This document shows, piece by piece, positions 52,816-61,800 of a stretch of DNA of 64,000 nt. Position 1 is the first letter of the stretch, and every line of letters begins with the position of its first letter. The notes beneath the pieces were generated by a model that made no database searches, was not told the DNA's origin, and saw nothing but the letters and a program-made list of their open reading frames with translations. Made by a program: the position numbers and the translations under genes. The DNA is from Sphingobacterium spiritivorum (GTDB lineage Bacteria > Bacteroidota > Bacteroidia > Sphingobacteriales > Sphingobacteriaceae). The stretch lies in contig NZ_CP068083.1 of NCBI RefSeq assembly GCF_016725325.1, forward strand, positions 3,534,001 through 3,598,000, in the 5' to 3' direction.

Positions 52816-52970
52816 AATATCATTTTCAGATTTATCTTAGATACGTTATGAGCAGCAGATTTAAGAGCTCTTAGTTTTATGAAATTTATATGTGTATATA
52901 TCATTCATCAGGCAAAATCACTAATTTTAGATCCATTGATAATATGCTTTGTTGACAAAGAAATGCTGAT

Positions 52971-53744
52971 ATGACCCTACACAAAAATAAGCACAGAAAA
53001 CTTATATCACTTTTTTGTCTGATTTTCAGTCTTTTGTTGTTTATGTCCTGTAATGGTTCAAAATTGTCAAAGGAAAGAATCACAGATCTTTCATGGATAG
53101 GAGCGGATATTGCTATATCACAAAACCTTACAGATAAAAATGAGAATGAAATCTCTGTAAAACTATTTGACAAAAATGGCGATATCATTAGCAATGATAG
53201 TGTGCAGATCAAACTTAATGGGGTAGATCTTGAGCTTCAGAAAAGACAAGGCTTATATTATACTAATGAGACCAGATATTACAGTACTGATATTCCTGTT
53301 GATAAAGGGTATCACCTGATAATAAATCTAAGTGGTAAATGGTACGCATTAGGCAGTGTAGCTCTTATTCCGGAAGTAAATGAGGAAGATATTGTTACAG
53401 ATAAACAGACTGATCGGGAGAAAGATTTTCACATAAAATGGAATAATCTGAAAGAAATACATGAGTTGTCCGTTTCAAAAAGTGTCCTTCTCAAGAAATC
53501 TACTCCTCTGGAACAAATACACGAGTATAGTGAAGAAGAAATCCGTAAGATACCGGCAGATGGTAATTTTACCGTTCCGGTATCTTATTTTTCGGATTCT
53601 ACATCTACAATCAGCTTCTTAATATTGAAATTTAATGCCTCAAAACAAGGAAAGGTGAATCCGGAACTACTCAGAGGAAGTCAGATCAACGTGAGGGGGG
53701 CAATTAAAAAATCGTTTGACTTTGATAATGAAGGTCCTCAGTAA
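52971..53744 (+). CDS. Unknown lipoprotein
   Basis: A 257-residue protein with a basic N-terminus and a signal ending in a lipobox (LLLFMSC). The mature part looks beta-sandwich-like (NENEISVKLFDKNGDIISND, KGYHLIINLSGKWYALGSVA), followed by a K/E-rich helical linker and a second beta region (TVPVSYFSDSTSTISFLILK). No family was recognised. It converges on the next gene with only 10 bases between stops, and no terminator hairpin was seen there. Confidence 0.6.
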   Translation: MTLHKNKHRKLISLFCLIFSLLLFMSCNGSKLSKERITDLSWIGADIAISQNLTDKNENEISVKLFDKNGDIISNDSVQIKLNGVDLELQKRQGLYYTNETRYYSTDIPVDKGYHLIINLSGKWYALGSVALIPEVNEEDIVTDKQTDREKDFHIKWNNLKEIHELSVSKSVLLKKSTPLEQIHEYSEEEIRKIPADGNFTVPVSYFSDSTSTISFLILKFNASKQGKVNPELLRGSQINVRGAIKKSFDFDNEGPQ

Positions 53745-53754
53745 GTTTCAGTCT

Positions 53755-54333
53755 TCAGGGATATGTCTTAATTTCCTGCCAAAGCATGTAGCCGCTGGAA
53801 GTTTTTCCTGAAGTGTTTGTATAATTAATGAATACCCATTTATCATCTATTATATTCTCAAGATCGATATGTACCTTGTCACCTTTTAGGAGATAAGTCT
53901 GAAGGCGGGAATTACTTTTGGTCACTTTATAAAAGTAAGCTTTATCTGTTTTGATCAGGTAATCTCCAGGTATTTGAGTTGTTATTTTCTGATAATTACC
54001 TTTAAAATCTTCCGGCAGATTTTCAGCAATACAATCATAAAAAACTGCGTTCAGGCTGTTCTTTTCGAAGTCAAGTTTTATTTTGCAAGAACTTTGCTCC
54101 TGTGAGGTCAGCAGGCATACATTATTTTTCAATGTACCCTGACCACTAAATGTGCCGTGTGTACCCGACGGAGTATTCCACCACGCAAATACATCTCCTG
54201 TTATTTGCGAATTATTCTTGCGGACTGCTATTGTACAGGATGCCCCGTTTTTATTGCTGAGACGATACACACCAGTCTGAGCGTCTACGGGTATCAGAAT
54301 AAAACTCAAAAGGAAACTGATCAAAGTCTTCAT
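53755..54333 (-). CDS. Unknown secreted protein with possible SH3-like C-terminus
   Basis: A 192-residue exported protein. The frame extends to 54354, but the ATG at 54333 begins the signal directly (MKTLISFLLSFILIPVDAQ). The N-terminal half is beta-rich with two conserved-looking cysteines (GASCTIAVRKNNSQITGDVF, NNVCLLTSQEQSSCKIKLDF). The C-terminal ~75 residues (DYLIKTDKAYFYKVTKSNSR, LLKGDKVHIDLENIIDDKWV) resemble a bacterial SH3-type domain as found in envelope proteins. Function unknown. Confidence 0.62.
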   Translation of the reverse strand: MKTLISFLLSFILIPVDAQTGVYRLSNKNGASCTIAVRKNNSQITGDVFAWWNTPSGTHGTFSGQGTLKNNVCLLTSQEQSSCKIKLDFEKNSLNAVFYDCIAENLPEDFKGNYQKITTQIPGDYLIKTDKAYFYKVTKSNSRLQTYLLKGDKVHIDLENIIDDKWVFINYTNTSGKTSSGYMLWQEIKTYP

Positions 54334-54446
54334 TGTACATAATAACATTTGCAATGAAATTTTGTTCCGGAAAGAAAGAAAAAACAGATTACGGGTTGTA
54401 TGAATTTAATTTATATTTTTATACCCGTACAACTAAAATATAACAC

Positions 54447-55319
54447 ATGGCATCAGGTATTTTTGCGATTTTGGATGATATAGCTGCTTTAATGGACGAT
54501 GTAGCAGTAACCAGTAAAATAGCTACACAAAAAACTGCAGGAATATTAGGAGATGATCTGGCTGTCAACGCAGAAAAAGCGACAGGGTTTCTATCTTCAC
54601 GCGAATTGCCCGTACTATGGGCAATCACAAAGGGATCCTTTATCAATAAACTCATAATAGTTCCCATTGCTTTGCTTCTTAATGTGTTTTTTCCGGTAGC
54701 GATTAAGTTTATACTAGTTTTGGGCGGATTTTATCTGGCTTATGAAGGAGTAGAAAAAATTATTGAATACTTTTTTCATCGTTCCAAAAAAGGCCATGAA
54801 GTCATTGAAGAAAGGCAGGAGAATAATGGGGATTTTGAAAAAGCTAAAATAAAATCTGCAGTTACAACAGATTTTATTCTTTCCGTAGAGATTGTCATTA
54901 TAGCCTTGGGTACAGTATTGGACAGAAGTCTGACACTGCAGATTATAACTGTTTCTGTTGTTGCTATTCTGGCTACAGTCGGGGTATATGGTATCGTTGC
55001 ACTGATTGTGAGAATGGATGATGCCGGTTATAAACTCATCAAACATTCTAACAATAAAGGTTTCTTGTCCAAAGTAGGCCAGTTGCTGGTGAGTTCACTT
55101 CCGATTATTATCAAATGTCTTGCTGTAGTAGGTACGGTAGCCTTAATCCTAGTATCAGGTGGGATTTTTGTTCATAATATAGACTATTTACATCATATAG
55201 CTCCGAATGTTCCATCCATTGTAAAAGAAGTATCAATCGGATTGATAGCAGGGCTTCTCGTAGTGGCTTTAGTGACAGCCAGCAAAAAATTGTTCGGTAT
55301 GTTCCGTACAGCGGATTAG
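54447..55319 (+). CDS. DUF808-family inner-membrane protein (YedI-like)
   Basis: A 290-residue membrane protein. The N-terminus MASGIFAILDDIAALMDDVA and the following KIATQKTAGILGDDLAVNAE block are the signature of DUF808/YedI. Six or so hydrophobic segments follow, including FINKLIIVPIALLLNVFFPV, KFILVLGGFYLAYEGVEKII and a C-terminal EVSIGLIAGLLVVALVTASK. The length matches the family (about 290-310). Its role is unknown. It appears to be a single-gene unit; repeats at 55350-55413 follow it. Confidence 0.92.
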   Translation: MASGIFAILDDIAALMDDVAVTSKIATQKTAGILGDDLAVNAEKATGFLSSRELPVLWAITKGSFINKLIIVPIALLLNVFFPVAIKFILVLGGFYLAYEGVEKIIEYFFHRSKKGHEVIEERQENNGDFEKAKIKSAVTTDFILSVEIVIIALGTVLDRSLTLQIITVSVVAILATVGVYGIVALIVRMDDAGYKLIKHSNNKGFLSKVGQLLVSSLPIIIKCLAVVGTVALILVSGGIFVHNIDYLHHIAPNVPSIVKEVSIGLIAGLLVVALVTASKKLFGMFRTAD

Positions 55320-55349
55320 TCTTTTAGCAAAGCTGCTTTCTTCCTCAAA

Positions 55350-55413
55350 AGCTGGTGCAGGCGTGCCGCTTGTACCAAGATAGAAATGGATTTACCCCGT
55401 TTGTACCAAGATA
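55350..55413. repeat. REP-like repeat, reversed third copy plus a 13-base direct repeat
   Basis: A 30-base stretch at 55350-55379 (AGCTGGTGCAGGCGTGCCGC then TTGTACCAAG) matches the reverse complement of hairpin A of the repeat at 26412 at most positions. The 13-mer TTGTACCAAGATA occurs at 55370-55382 and again at 55401-55413. The tract lies between the DUF808 gene and a convergent gene. Confidence 0.6.
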
Positions 55414-55440
55414 AGACTTTCTTTAAAGATGAAATGTGAT

Positions 55441-56154
55441 TTACTTTATTTTGACTGGTAAAGAGTGCCATTCATGCTCAATATTTTCCATTAAGATTGC
55501 ATTGTCAAAACGAATACTGTTTTCTGGAAATATGCTCTGATTTTCAAAAAAGCTGGACGATACCTGTCCTACTGTAAGAGGTGTTACCTTCCATTGATAC
55601 GTGTGAAGCCGTAATCCGTCAAAACCTTTCCCATTGGGAGAATATCCATCACATCCCTTTTCAAAAAAATCAGCAACTTCATCCAGTGTACCGAATATCG
55701 ACTCTTTAGTAAAAGCAGACGCAATTTCTGCGGAGATAGATACAGAGGTCTGATCTGAACTTAAGATGTCAATATGATAAGCGTGCAGGTTTTCTTTAAC
55801 TTCAAACGTTGCAAGGTGATGTTTTCCCGGAAATATTCTCCCACCTGCTATCGAATTAATCCTTGAAGAAGTGTCCCGTCTGGGGATATATACTCCTTCT
55901 TTAATAATATCTCCTTCATCCCATTCGACAGCAATTCTATGTGCAGCATTTTCGGATCCTATGCCTAAAATATCAGGGAGTCCTTTTGGTTTTATATGTT
56001 TTAATCGAATCAGACATATACCCACAATCGCTTTTCCTTTATAAAGTTTGGGTCTGAATGGGGTTGGTAAGATACCTGATATAATTTCAGGATCTGCAGT
56101 ATAATTGATAAGCAATCTTCTTTCAATATAGCCGTGTATGACAGGTATTTTCAT
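55441..56154 (-). CDS. DUF2071-family protein (YqjF-like)
   Basis: A 237-residue cytoplasmic protein matching the DUF2071/YqjF pattern: an N-terminal HGYIERRLLINYTADPEIIS and LPTPFRPKLYKGKAIVGICL, the RLKHIKPKGLPDILGIGSEN block, and a middle YIPRRDTSSRINSIAGGRIF. The fold is related to acetoacetate decarboxylase, but no catalytic lysine role is claimed. Function is unknown. It lies 12 bases downstream of the acetyltransferase gene on the same strand, so the two form an operon. Confidence 0.85.
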   Translation of the reverse strand: MKIPVIHGYIERRLLINYTADPEIISGILPTPFRPKLYKGKAIVGICLIRLKHIKPKGLPDILGIGSENAAHRIAVEWDEGDIIKEGVYIPRRDTSSRINSIAGGRIFPGKHHLATFEVKENLHAYHIDILSSDQTSVSISAEIASAFTKESIFGTLDEVADFFEKGCDGYSPNGKGFDGLRLHTYQWKVTPLTVGQVSSSFFENQSIFPENSIRFDNAILMENIEHEWHSLPVKIK

Positions 56155-56166
56155 AGTGCAATCGTA

Positions 56167-56808
56167 TTAGAGATTATATTCCTGCTCCGCTTTCACCAAT
56201 TGATCAATATCACTAGCACAGATGTAAGATTTCAGTGCTTCAAACTTTTCTTCCGGCCAGGAGTACAATTGCATATCTAATAGTTTTGCTATTGTTTCTT
56301 CCGGAAACCTGTAACCGATCAGTTTTGCAGGATTTCCTCCGACAATGCTATAGGGCGCTACGTCTTTAGTAACAATAGCTCCTGCGGCCACAATAGCGCC
56401 TTCACCAATACGAATACCCGGCATGATGACCGATCGTATGCCCAGCCACGCTCCGTCACAGATATGTGTATCTCCTTTTGTTTTATATGATGTTTCCAAT
56501 GTTTCGACAAAAGGATATAAGCTAAACCAATCCGAACGGTGAGTATTATTACCACCCATCAGGATAATGACTTCCGCTCCGATGCATACGTAATTACCGA
56601 TATAGAGCTGATCAATTTTCCACTGTGGTTCCCAGGTTTTTAGACTGTAGGTATCTCCATAGAGATAACGCACGACAGATTCTTCAAAAGATCCTGTCCA
56701 TGCAGCACTGTAATAACTTTTCGTGCCTTTTATATGAATATTGGTATTGGTCACGGTTTCATGCAGATATTCGACTATTGACCAATGTTTTTGTTTCCCT
56801 TCTTTCAT
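56167..56808 (-). CDS. CatB/Vat-like xenobiotic O-acetyltransferase (left-handed beta-helix)
   Basis: A 213-residue hexapeptide-repeat acetyltransferase. The N-terminus ([20 protein letters not shown]) and the active-site loop [17 protein letters not shown] match type B chloramphenicol and streptogramin A acetyltransferases. The loop histidine (in NTHRSDW) is the expected catalytic base. The hexapeptide coils follow ([40 protein letters not shown]), then [10 protein letters not shown] and a C-terminal helical segment. The length matches the family (about 205-215). Members acetylate antibiotics, but many chromosomal relatives have unknown natural substrates. First gene of a two-gene unit with DUF2071. 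Confidence 0.88.
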   Translation of the reverse strand: MKEGKQKHWSIVEYLHETVTNTNIHIKGTKSYYSAAWTGSFEESVVRYLYGDTYSLKTWEPQWKIDQLYIGNYVCIGAEVIILMGGNNTHRSDWFSLYPFVETLETSYKTKGDTHICDGAWLGIRSVIMPGIRIGEGAIVAAGAIVTKDVAPYSIVGGNPAKLIGYRFPEETIAKLLDMQLYSWPEEKFEALKSYICASDIDQLVKAEQEYNL

Positions 56809-56983
56809 GCTATAGTATTCAGATCAACCACGAATATACCCTTTATTCACGGTTTAGGAAGTGAAAAGCAGATGTGAATAACAGAATATTATTTTTATTA
56901 AGGAGCCGATTAAAGTATATAATTGTAAAATTACAGGCTAAACTTTGTTTGTTTTGATATAATTTAATCTTTTAAGGGTTGAT

Positions 56984-57015
56984 GTTGATTGATTTTAAAC
57001 AATTGTCTATTTTTG
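56984..57015 (+). promoter_or_regulatory. Promoter of the ECF sigma gene (-33 and -7 elements)
   Basis: GTTG (56984-56987), 20 bases, then TATTTTTG (57008-57015): a near-ideal Bacteroidota promoter. The -7 element ends 8 bases before the ATG at 57024, so the transcript should start within a few bases of the start codon. Confidence 0.65.
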
Positions 57016-57023
57016 TTTTGATT

Positions 57024-57593
57024 ATGTCAACAGGGAAAAGGTCAGATGAAAATAAATCACGGGATACGTATCGTGCAAAGGAAGAAGAACCTTTGCGATT
57101 GTTGTTCAATGATGTTTTCTATACCTATGAAAAGGCCCTTTTCAGATTATCGTTAAATACCTGTAAAGACGAACATGTTGCACATGATATTGTGCATGAT
57201 GTATTTCTGAAACTCTGGGAAATCCGGCAACAGCTCCACGAAATCAAATCTATAGAATCCTTTCTGTTTACGATGACTCGTAATAAAATTATGGATCATC
57301 TCCGTAAAGTGGCATCTGATGCAAGGTTAAGGCAGGCTATCTGGGAATCTATGCAGAATATAGTTGATAATCAGCCCCCTCCGGTAGAATACAAAGAATA
57401 CAAGGAAATTCTACGTAAGGCTGTGGATAATCTTCCGGAACAACGTAAAGCCATTTATCTGATGCGGGATGAAGGATATAATTATCAGGAAATCGCAGAT
57501 GAATTTGATATTTCCAGGCATACGGTGAAAAATCAGATATCAGCCGCTATGAAATCCATTCGCAAAGTTTTTTCTAATTTCCTTTCTTTCTGA
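57024..57593 (+). CDS. ECF-family RNA polymerase sigma factor (FecI-like)
   Basis: A 189-residue sigma factor. Region 2 is at about residues 25-95 (LFNDVFYTYEKALFRLSLNT, AHDIVHDVFLKLWEIRQQL, FLFTMTRNKIMDHLRK). Region 4 is at about 130-185 (AVDNLPEQRKAIYLMRDEGY, YQEIADEFDISRHTVKNQIS). The frame opens with a TTG at 56979, but a complete promoter lies between there and 57024, so the ATG at 57024 is taken. It is followed by a FecR anti-sigma gene and an STN-containing SusC, the standard cell-surface signalling trio that switches on this SusCD locus when its substrate binds. Confidence 0.93.
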   Translation: MSTGKRSDENKSRDTYRAKEEEPLRLLFNDVFYTYEKALFRLSLNTCKDEHVAHDIVHDVFLKLWEIRQQLHEIKSIESFLFTMTRNKIMDHLRKVASDARLRQAIWESMQNIVDNQPPPVEYKEYKEILRKAVDNLPEQRKAIYLMRDEGYNYQEIADEFDISRHTVKNQISAAMKSIRKVFSNFLSF

Positions 57594-57701
57594 AAAATTA
57601 TTTTCCTGTTTTACAGCGTGTTGTGATTTTATTGGAGAAAAATTAATTCTTCGGATAGGACACAGACAGGCTTGCTCCGTCTTTATTTAGAGACACCCCA
57701 T

Positions 57702-58715
57702 ATGAAGACACGTATTCGTTATTTGCTGCGCCGTTATTTTTATAATCATGCTACCCATCAGGAACTTGTTGAGTTTTTTGATATTGTTCGTAGTGCGCAA
57801 TATGATGACGAATTATCGATATTACTTAAAGAATTATATGAGGAGCTGAAGCGTGAAGATCCTTCTCTCACTTTTGTTGATGCGGAGGGTAATCTTATGG
57901 AACTTCCGGATAGGGACAGAGTCCAATCCACAACGGATAAAGTATCTGGTGTATCTTCTATTAAAAGGTGGATGGTTGGTCTGTCGGCAGCTCTTGTTGT
58001 CTTGTTTTTCTCCTGGGGAGTTTACCGGATATGGGGACATAGAGAAAGCGAAAAGCACGGGGAATATGTACAGGTTATCAAAGAAGCTGCAAATGATGAG
58101 AATAAAGTACTTCATCTGGCAGATGGTACTACAGTCTGGCTGAACGGATCATCGCGTCTGGAATATCCTCAAAATTTTGAGAAAGGTAAACCCAGAGAAG
58201 TTACCCTTATCGGCGAAGCCTATTTTGAAGTTCATAAAGCTGCTGACTGGCCATTTATTGTACATACCGGCACCATCAGTACAACAGTAGTTGGAACGGA
58301 ATTTAATGTAAAAGCATATCCTGGAATGAAGGATGTCATGGTAGCAGTTAAAAATGGCAAAGTAAAAGTCAGTAAGAATGATAAATTACTTGCTGTATTG
58401 CAGAAAGATCAGGAATTAAGAGTGCCTGTCATAGCACCAGTACAGCAAATGGAAGAACATATCCTCACAGATAAGATGGCGGGTAACTGGAAAGACGGTT
58501 ATCTGGAATACGAAGACGAAAGCATAGCATCTGTGCTTCTTGATTTGCAGCGCATCTATCAGATCGAAATAATATTAGAGAAAAAGGAAATTGCAGACAA
58601 AGCTGTGACGTTATCCGTACGAAAAGATAGTGGCTCTTTGCAAGTGTTGGAGATCCTGTGTGCGCTCACAGAGAGCCGTTTGAAAACAGATAAAACAAAC
58701 TATATCATTTATTAA
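57702..58715 (+). CDS. FecR-family anti-sigma factor
   Basis: A 337-residue membrane protein. A cytoplasmic N-terminal sigma-binding region (about 1-80) precedes one transmembrane helix (MVGLSAALVVLFFSWGVYRI). The periplasmic FecR domain has VLHLADGTTVWLNGSSRLEY, REVTLIGEAYFEVHKAADWP and STTVVGTEFNVKAYPGMKDV, and the C-terminal STN-binding part (DDESIASVLLDLQ-like helix, VLEILCALTESRLKTDKTNY) follows. The frame extends to a TTG at 57672; the ATG at 57702 is preferred. It relays the signal from the SusC at 58843 to the sigma factor at 57024. Confidence 0.93.
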   Translation: MKTRIRYLLRRYFYNHATHQELVEFFDIVRSAQYDDELSILLKELYEELKREDPSLTFVDAEGNLMELPDRDRVQSTTDKVSGVSSIKRWMVGLSAALVVLFFSWGVYRIWGHRESEKHGEYVQVIKEAANDENKVLHLADGTTVWLNGSSRLEYPQNFEKGKPREVTLIGEAYFEVHKAADWPFIVHTGTISTTVVGTEFNVKAYPGMKDVMVAVKNGKVKVSKNDKLLAVLQKDQELRVPVIAPVQQMEEHILTDKMAGNWKDGYLEYEDESIASVLLDLQRIYQIEIILEKKEIADKAVTLSVRKDSGSLQVLEILCALTESRLKTDKTNYIIY

Positions 58716-58764
58716 CACCTAAATAAAAACAGCTTATGAAATAGAAAGACCTATAATGAAATTA

Positions 58765-58794
58765 AGCCATCCCGGCTGGTCCCCGAAGATGGCT
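58765..58794 (+). promoter_or_regulatory. Leader hairpin between fecR and susC (locus 3)
   Basis: AGCCATC / GATGGCT, a perfect 7-bp stem around a 16-base GC-rich loop. It sits about 50 bases before the susC ATG, in a 127-base gap. It may be an untranslated leader structure of the susC message. There is no T-tract, so it is unlikely to be a terminator. Confidence 0.4.
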
Positions 58795-58842
58795 CATGGA
58801 TTCAATAAACAAGTTACGTCATACTAAATCGTTATCAAAATT

Positions 58843-61800
58843 ATGCATTTAATTCCAAAAGAGTGCAATGGGAGATTATTAATGAAAATATCCTTACTAG
58901 CCCTTATACTGACATGTGTCACGACCTTCGCAGCTTATAGCTCCAACGCCCAAAACCTAAGGGATGTAAAAGCTTCTCTGCCGTCGGAGACACTTAAACT
59001 AAAGGATGCACTTCGTCAGCTGGAGAAGCAGACGAAAATCAGATTTACCTATATGAGCAGTGATGTCAACCAAAAAACTGTTCAGACAAATGGTAAGCGT
59101 ACCAATCTGGCAGATATCCTGGATGACCTGTTGCAAAACACAGATTTACAATATCAGGTGATCAACCAAACCATCATTATTAAAAAAGAAAATTCCGAAA
59201 GGAACAGCGCTGAAAAAATTACAGCGGGCAATCAACAGCAACCTGTAAAAGGACATATTCTCGACGAAAAGGGTAATAAACTGGCCGGAGTTACAGTGCG
59301 ATTGAAAGGAACTAATCTGGTGACATCAACCAACGGAAATGGTTACTTTGAATTTTCAGGAGCATCTTCCACCCAACCCGTCCTTATTGTGTCTTATGTC
59401 GGATATCAGTTACTTGAGCAAGCCTATACTTCTTCATCTGCTGAAGGAATAGAACTTCGTCTTCAACCTGATCTGGGTAATCTGGATGAAGTAACAGTCA
59501 TCGGTTATGGTACTACAAGTAAGCGCGTAAGTACCGGATCTACAGCAGGTATTTCCAGTGATATTATACAACGTGCACCGGTAAACAATCCTTTAGAAGC
59601 TTTACAGGGGCGTATTGCAGGTCTTGAAGTCAACAGTTCCAATGGATTGCCCGGAGCCTCCTTTAATGTGAGATTAAGAGGTATTAATTCCCTGAATGAA
59701 AATGCGAATGCTCCCCTTTATATTGTGGATGGTGTGCCGTATTTTTCTGAATCCTTAAATGTATTCACCGGAGATAACGGTTCACAAAGTCCGCTTGCAG
59801 CTATTAATCCTGCTGATATCGAACGGATTGATGTGCTCAAAGATGCGGATGCAACTGCAATATACGGATCAAGAGGAGCGAATGGAGTCATTCTGATTAC
59901 CACAAAAAAAGGACAGACAGGTAAAACGCAGGTGAGTTTTAATGCTTACACTGGTGCAGGCAAAGTATCCAATAATCTGGAAATGTTAAGTACTGCTGAA
60001 TACCTGGAATTGCGCCGGGAAGCTTTTGCCAATTCCGGTGGAACTCCCGACCCTGAAACTCCGGATCTGTTCCAATGGAATCAGACTGAAGATCAGAACT
60101 GGCAAAAGCTGCTAATGGGAAATACAGGTAAACTTACGGAAGCTAATTTTTCGGCTTCAGGAGGATCTGAGCTGACTACTTTCCTGATGAGTGGAACATT
60201 TAGAAATGAAACTACTGTACAGCCCGGAAATAATGGATATAAGAAAGGAGCCGGAATGTTGTCGATCAATCACAGGTCGAGTGATAATAAGTTTTCTATA
60301 TCTGCAACAGCTAATTACACAGGCGATTTGAACGATGCATTGGCTACCGACATAAGTCAGTATTTTAACCTGTCCCCAAATTTGCCAATTTATGATGATG
60401 GAGGTGATTATTACTGGTATGGAAATATACAGAATCCATATGCTTTTCTGGATCGTAAATCAGAATCCCGTAATAAAGCTTTGTTGTCCAGCGGAACCAT
60501 ACGGTACAGCCCGTTGAAAGGATTGAATCTTTCTGCTACGGTTGGTTATAATCATACCGCATTGAATCAGTTGCAAATGTACCCTAAAAGAAGTTTTAAT
60601 CCGCAAAACTCTACCGTAAGCATGTCCTATTTTGGTAACAGCAGCATCTCTTCGTACAGCATAGAACCACAGGCCAGCTACACGTACCAACTCGGAAAGG
60701 GGACTTTTGATGTTCTGGCAGGTACTACATGGCAGCAAAGTGTACGGGATGGTCAGTTTTTACAGGCAGAAGATTTTACTTCAGACTCACAACTGGATAA
60801 TATCAATGCAGCTGTGACAATCCGACCACGTACATTCAATTATTCCAAATACAGATATCAGGCCGCTTTCGCACGTGCTACCTATAACTATAATAACAAA
60901 TACATACTGAATGCAACCTTCCGTCGTGATGGCTCATCCCGATTTGGTCCGGACAAACGTGTAGGTAATTTTGGGTCTGTAGGCGCTGCATGGGTATTTA
61001 CAGAAGAAAATTGGTTTAAGGAAGCCGTTCCGTTTATGAATTTCGGAAAGTTACGCGGAAGTTACGGTTCCACAGGTAATGATCAGATTGGAGATTATGG
61101 ATTTATGGATAGCTGGAGTTATCTGAATTATCCATATGGAGGAGTAGCTGGTTTGTATCCTACACGTGTTGCCAATCCTACATACAGCTGGGAAAGAAAC
61201 CGTAAGTTGGAAGGCGGACTGGAACTTGCTTTCTGGAACAGCCGGCTGACCCTGAATATCAATCACTATTACAATAAATCGGACAATCAGCTTATCAGTT
61301 CAACATTGTCTCCACAAACCGGGTTTTCCGGATATACGGCTAATATGCCTGGTATTGTTGAAAACAGAGGCTGGGAGTTTGAAATTGGTTCTACCAATTA
61401 CAGAACGGATGATTTTGAATGGAAAACAAATGCCAACCTGACAATCTCACGCAATAAACTGGTCGCTTATCCCGGACTTGTAGGGTCAGGGGAGGAAGGC
61501 CGATTTGCCATTGGTCAGCCCCTGGATATTGTATTCGGTTTTCAGTTTACAGGTGTAGATCCACAGACAGGTCTTGCACAGTTTGCGGATCTGAATGGAG
61601 ATGGAAAAGTTGATAATAATCTTGGAGACCAATATGTATTGGGGACACATCTTCCTAAGTTTTTCGGTGGATTGAGTAACAGTTTCCGGTATAAAAACCT
61701 GGATGTAAGTTTTCTGCTCCAATTTGTAAAACAAGAAGGAGAGATGCTGAATTTCGGATATATGTCGCCTGCGAGTCTGGGATCATTGGCCAATTTTGAC

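Noticed and set aside
56979..57023. TTG/ATG starts for the ECF sigma gene at 56979 or 56982.
   Set aside because: A complete -33/-7 promoter lies within this stretch, so it is upstream of the transcript start.
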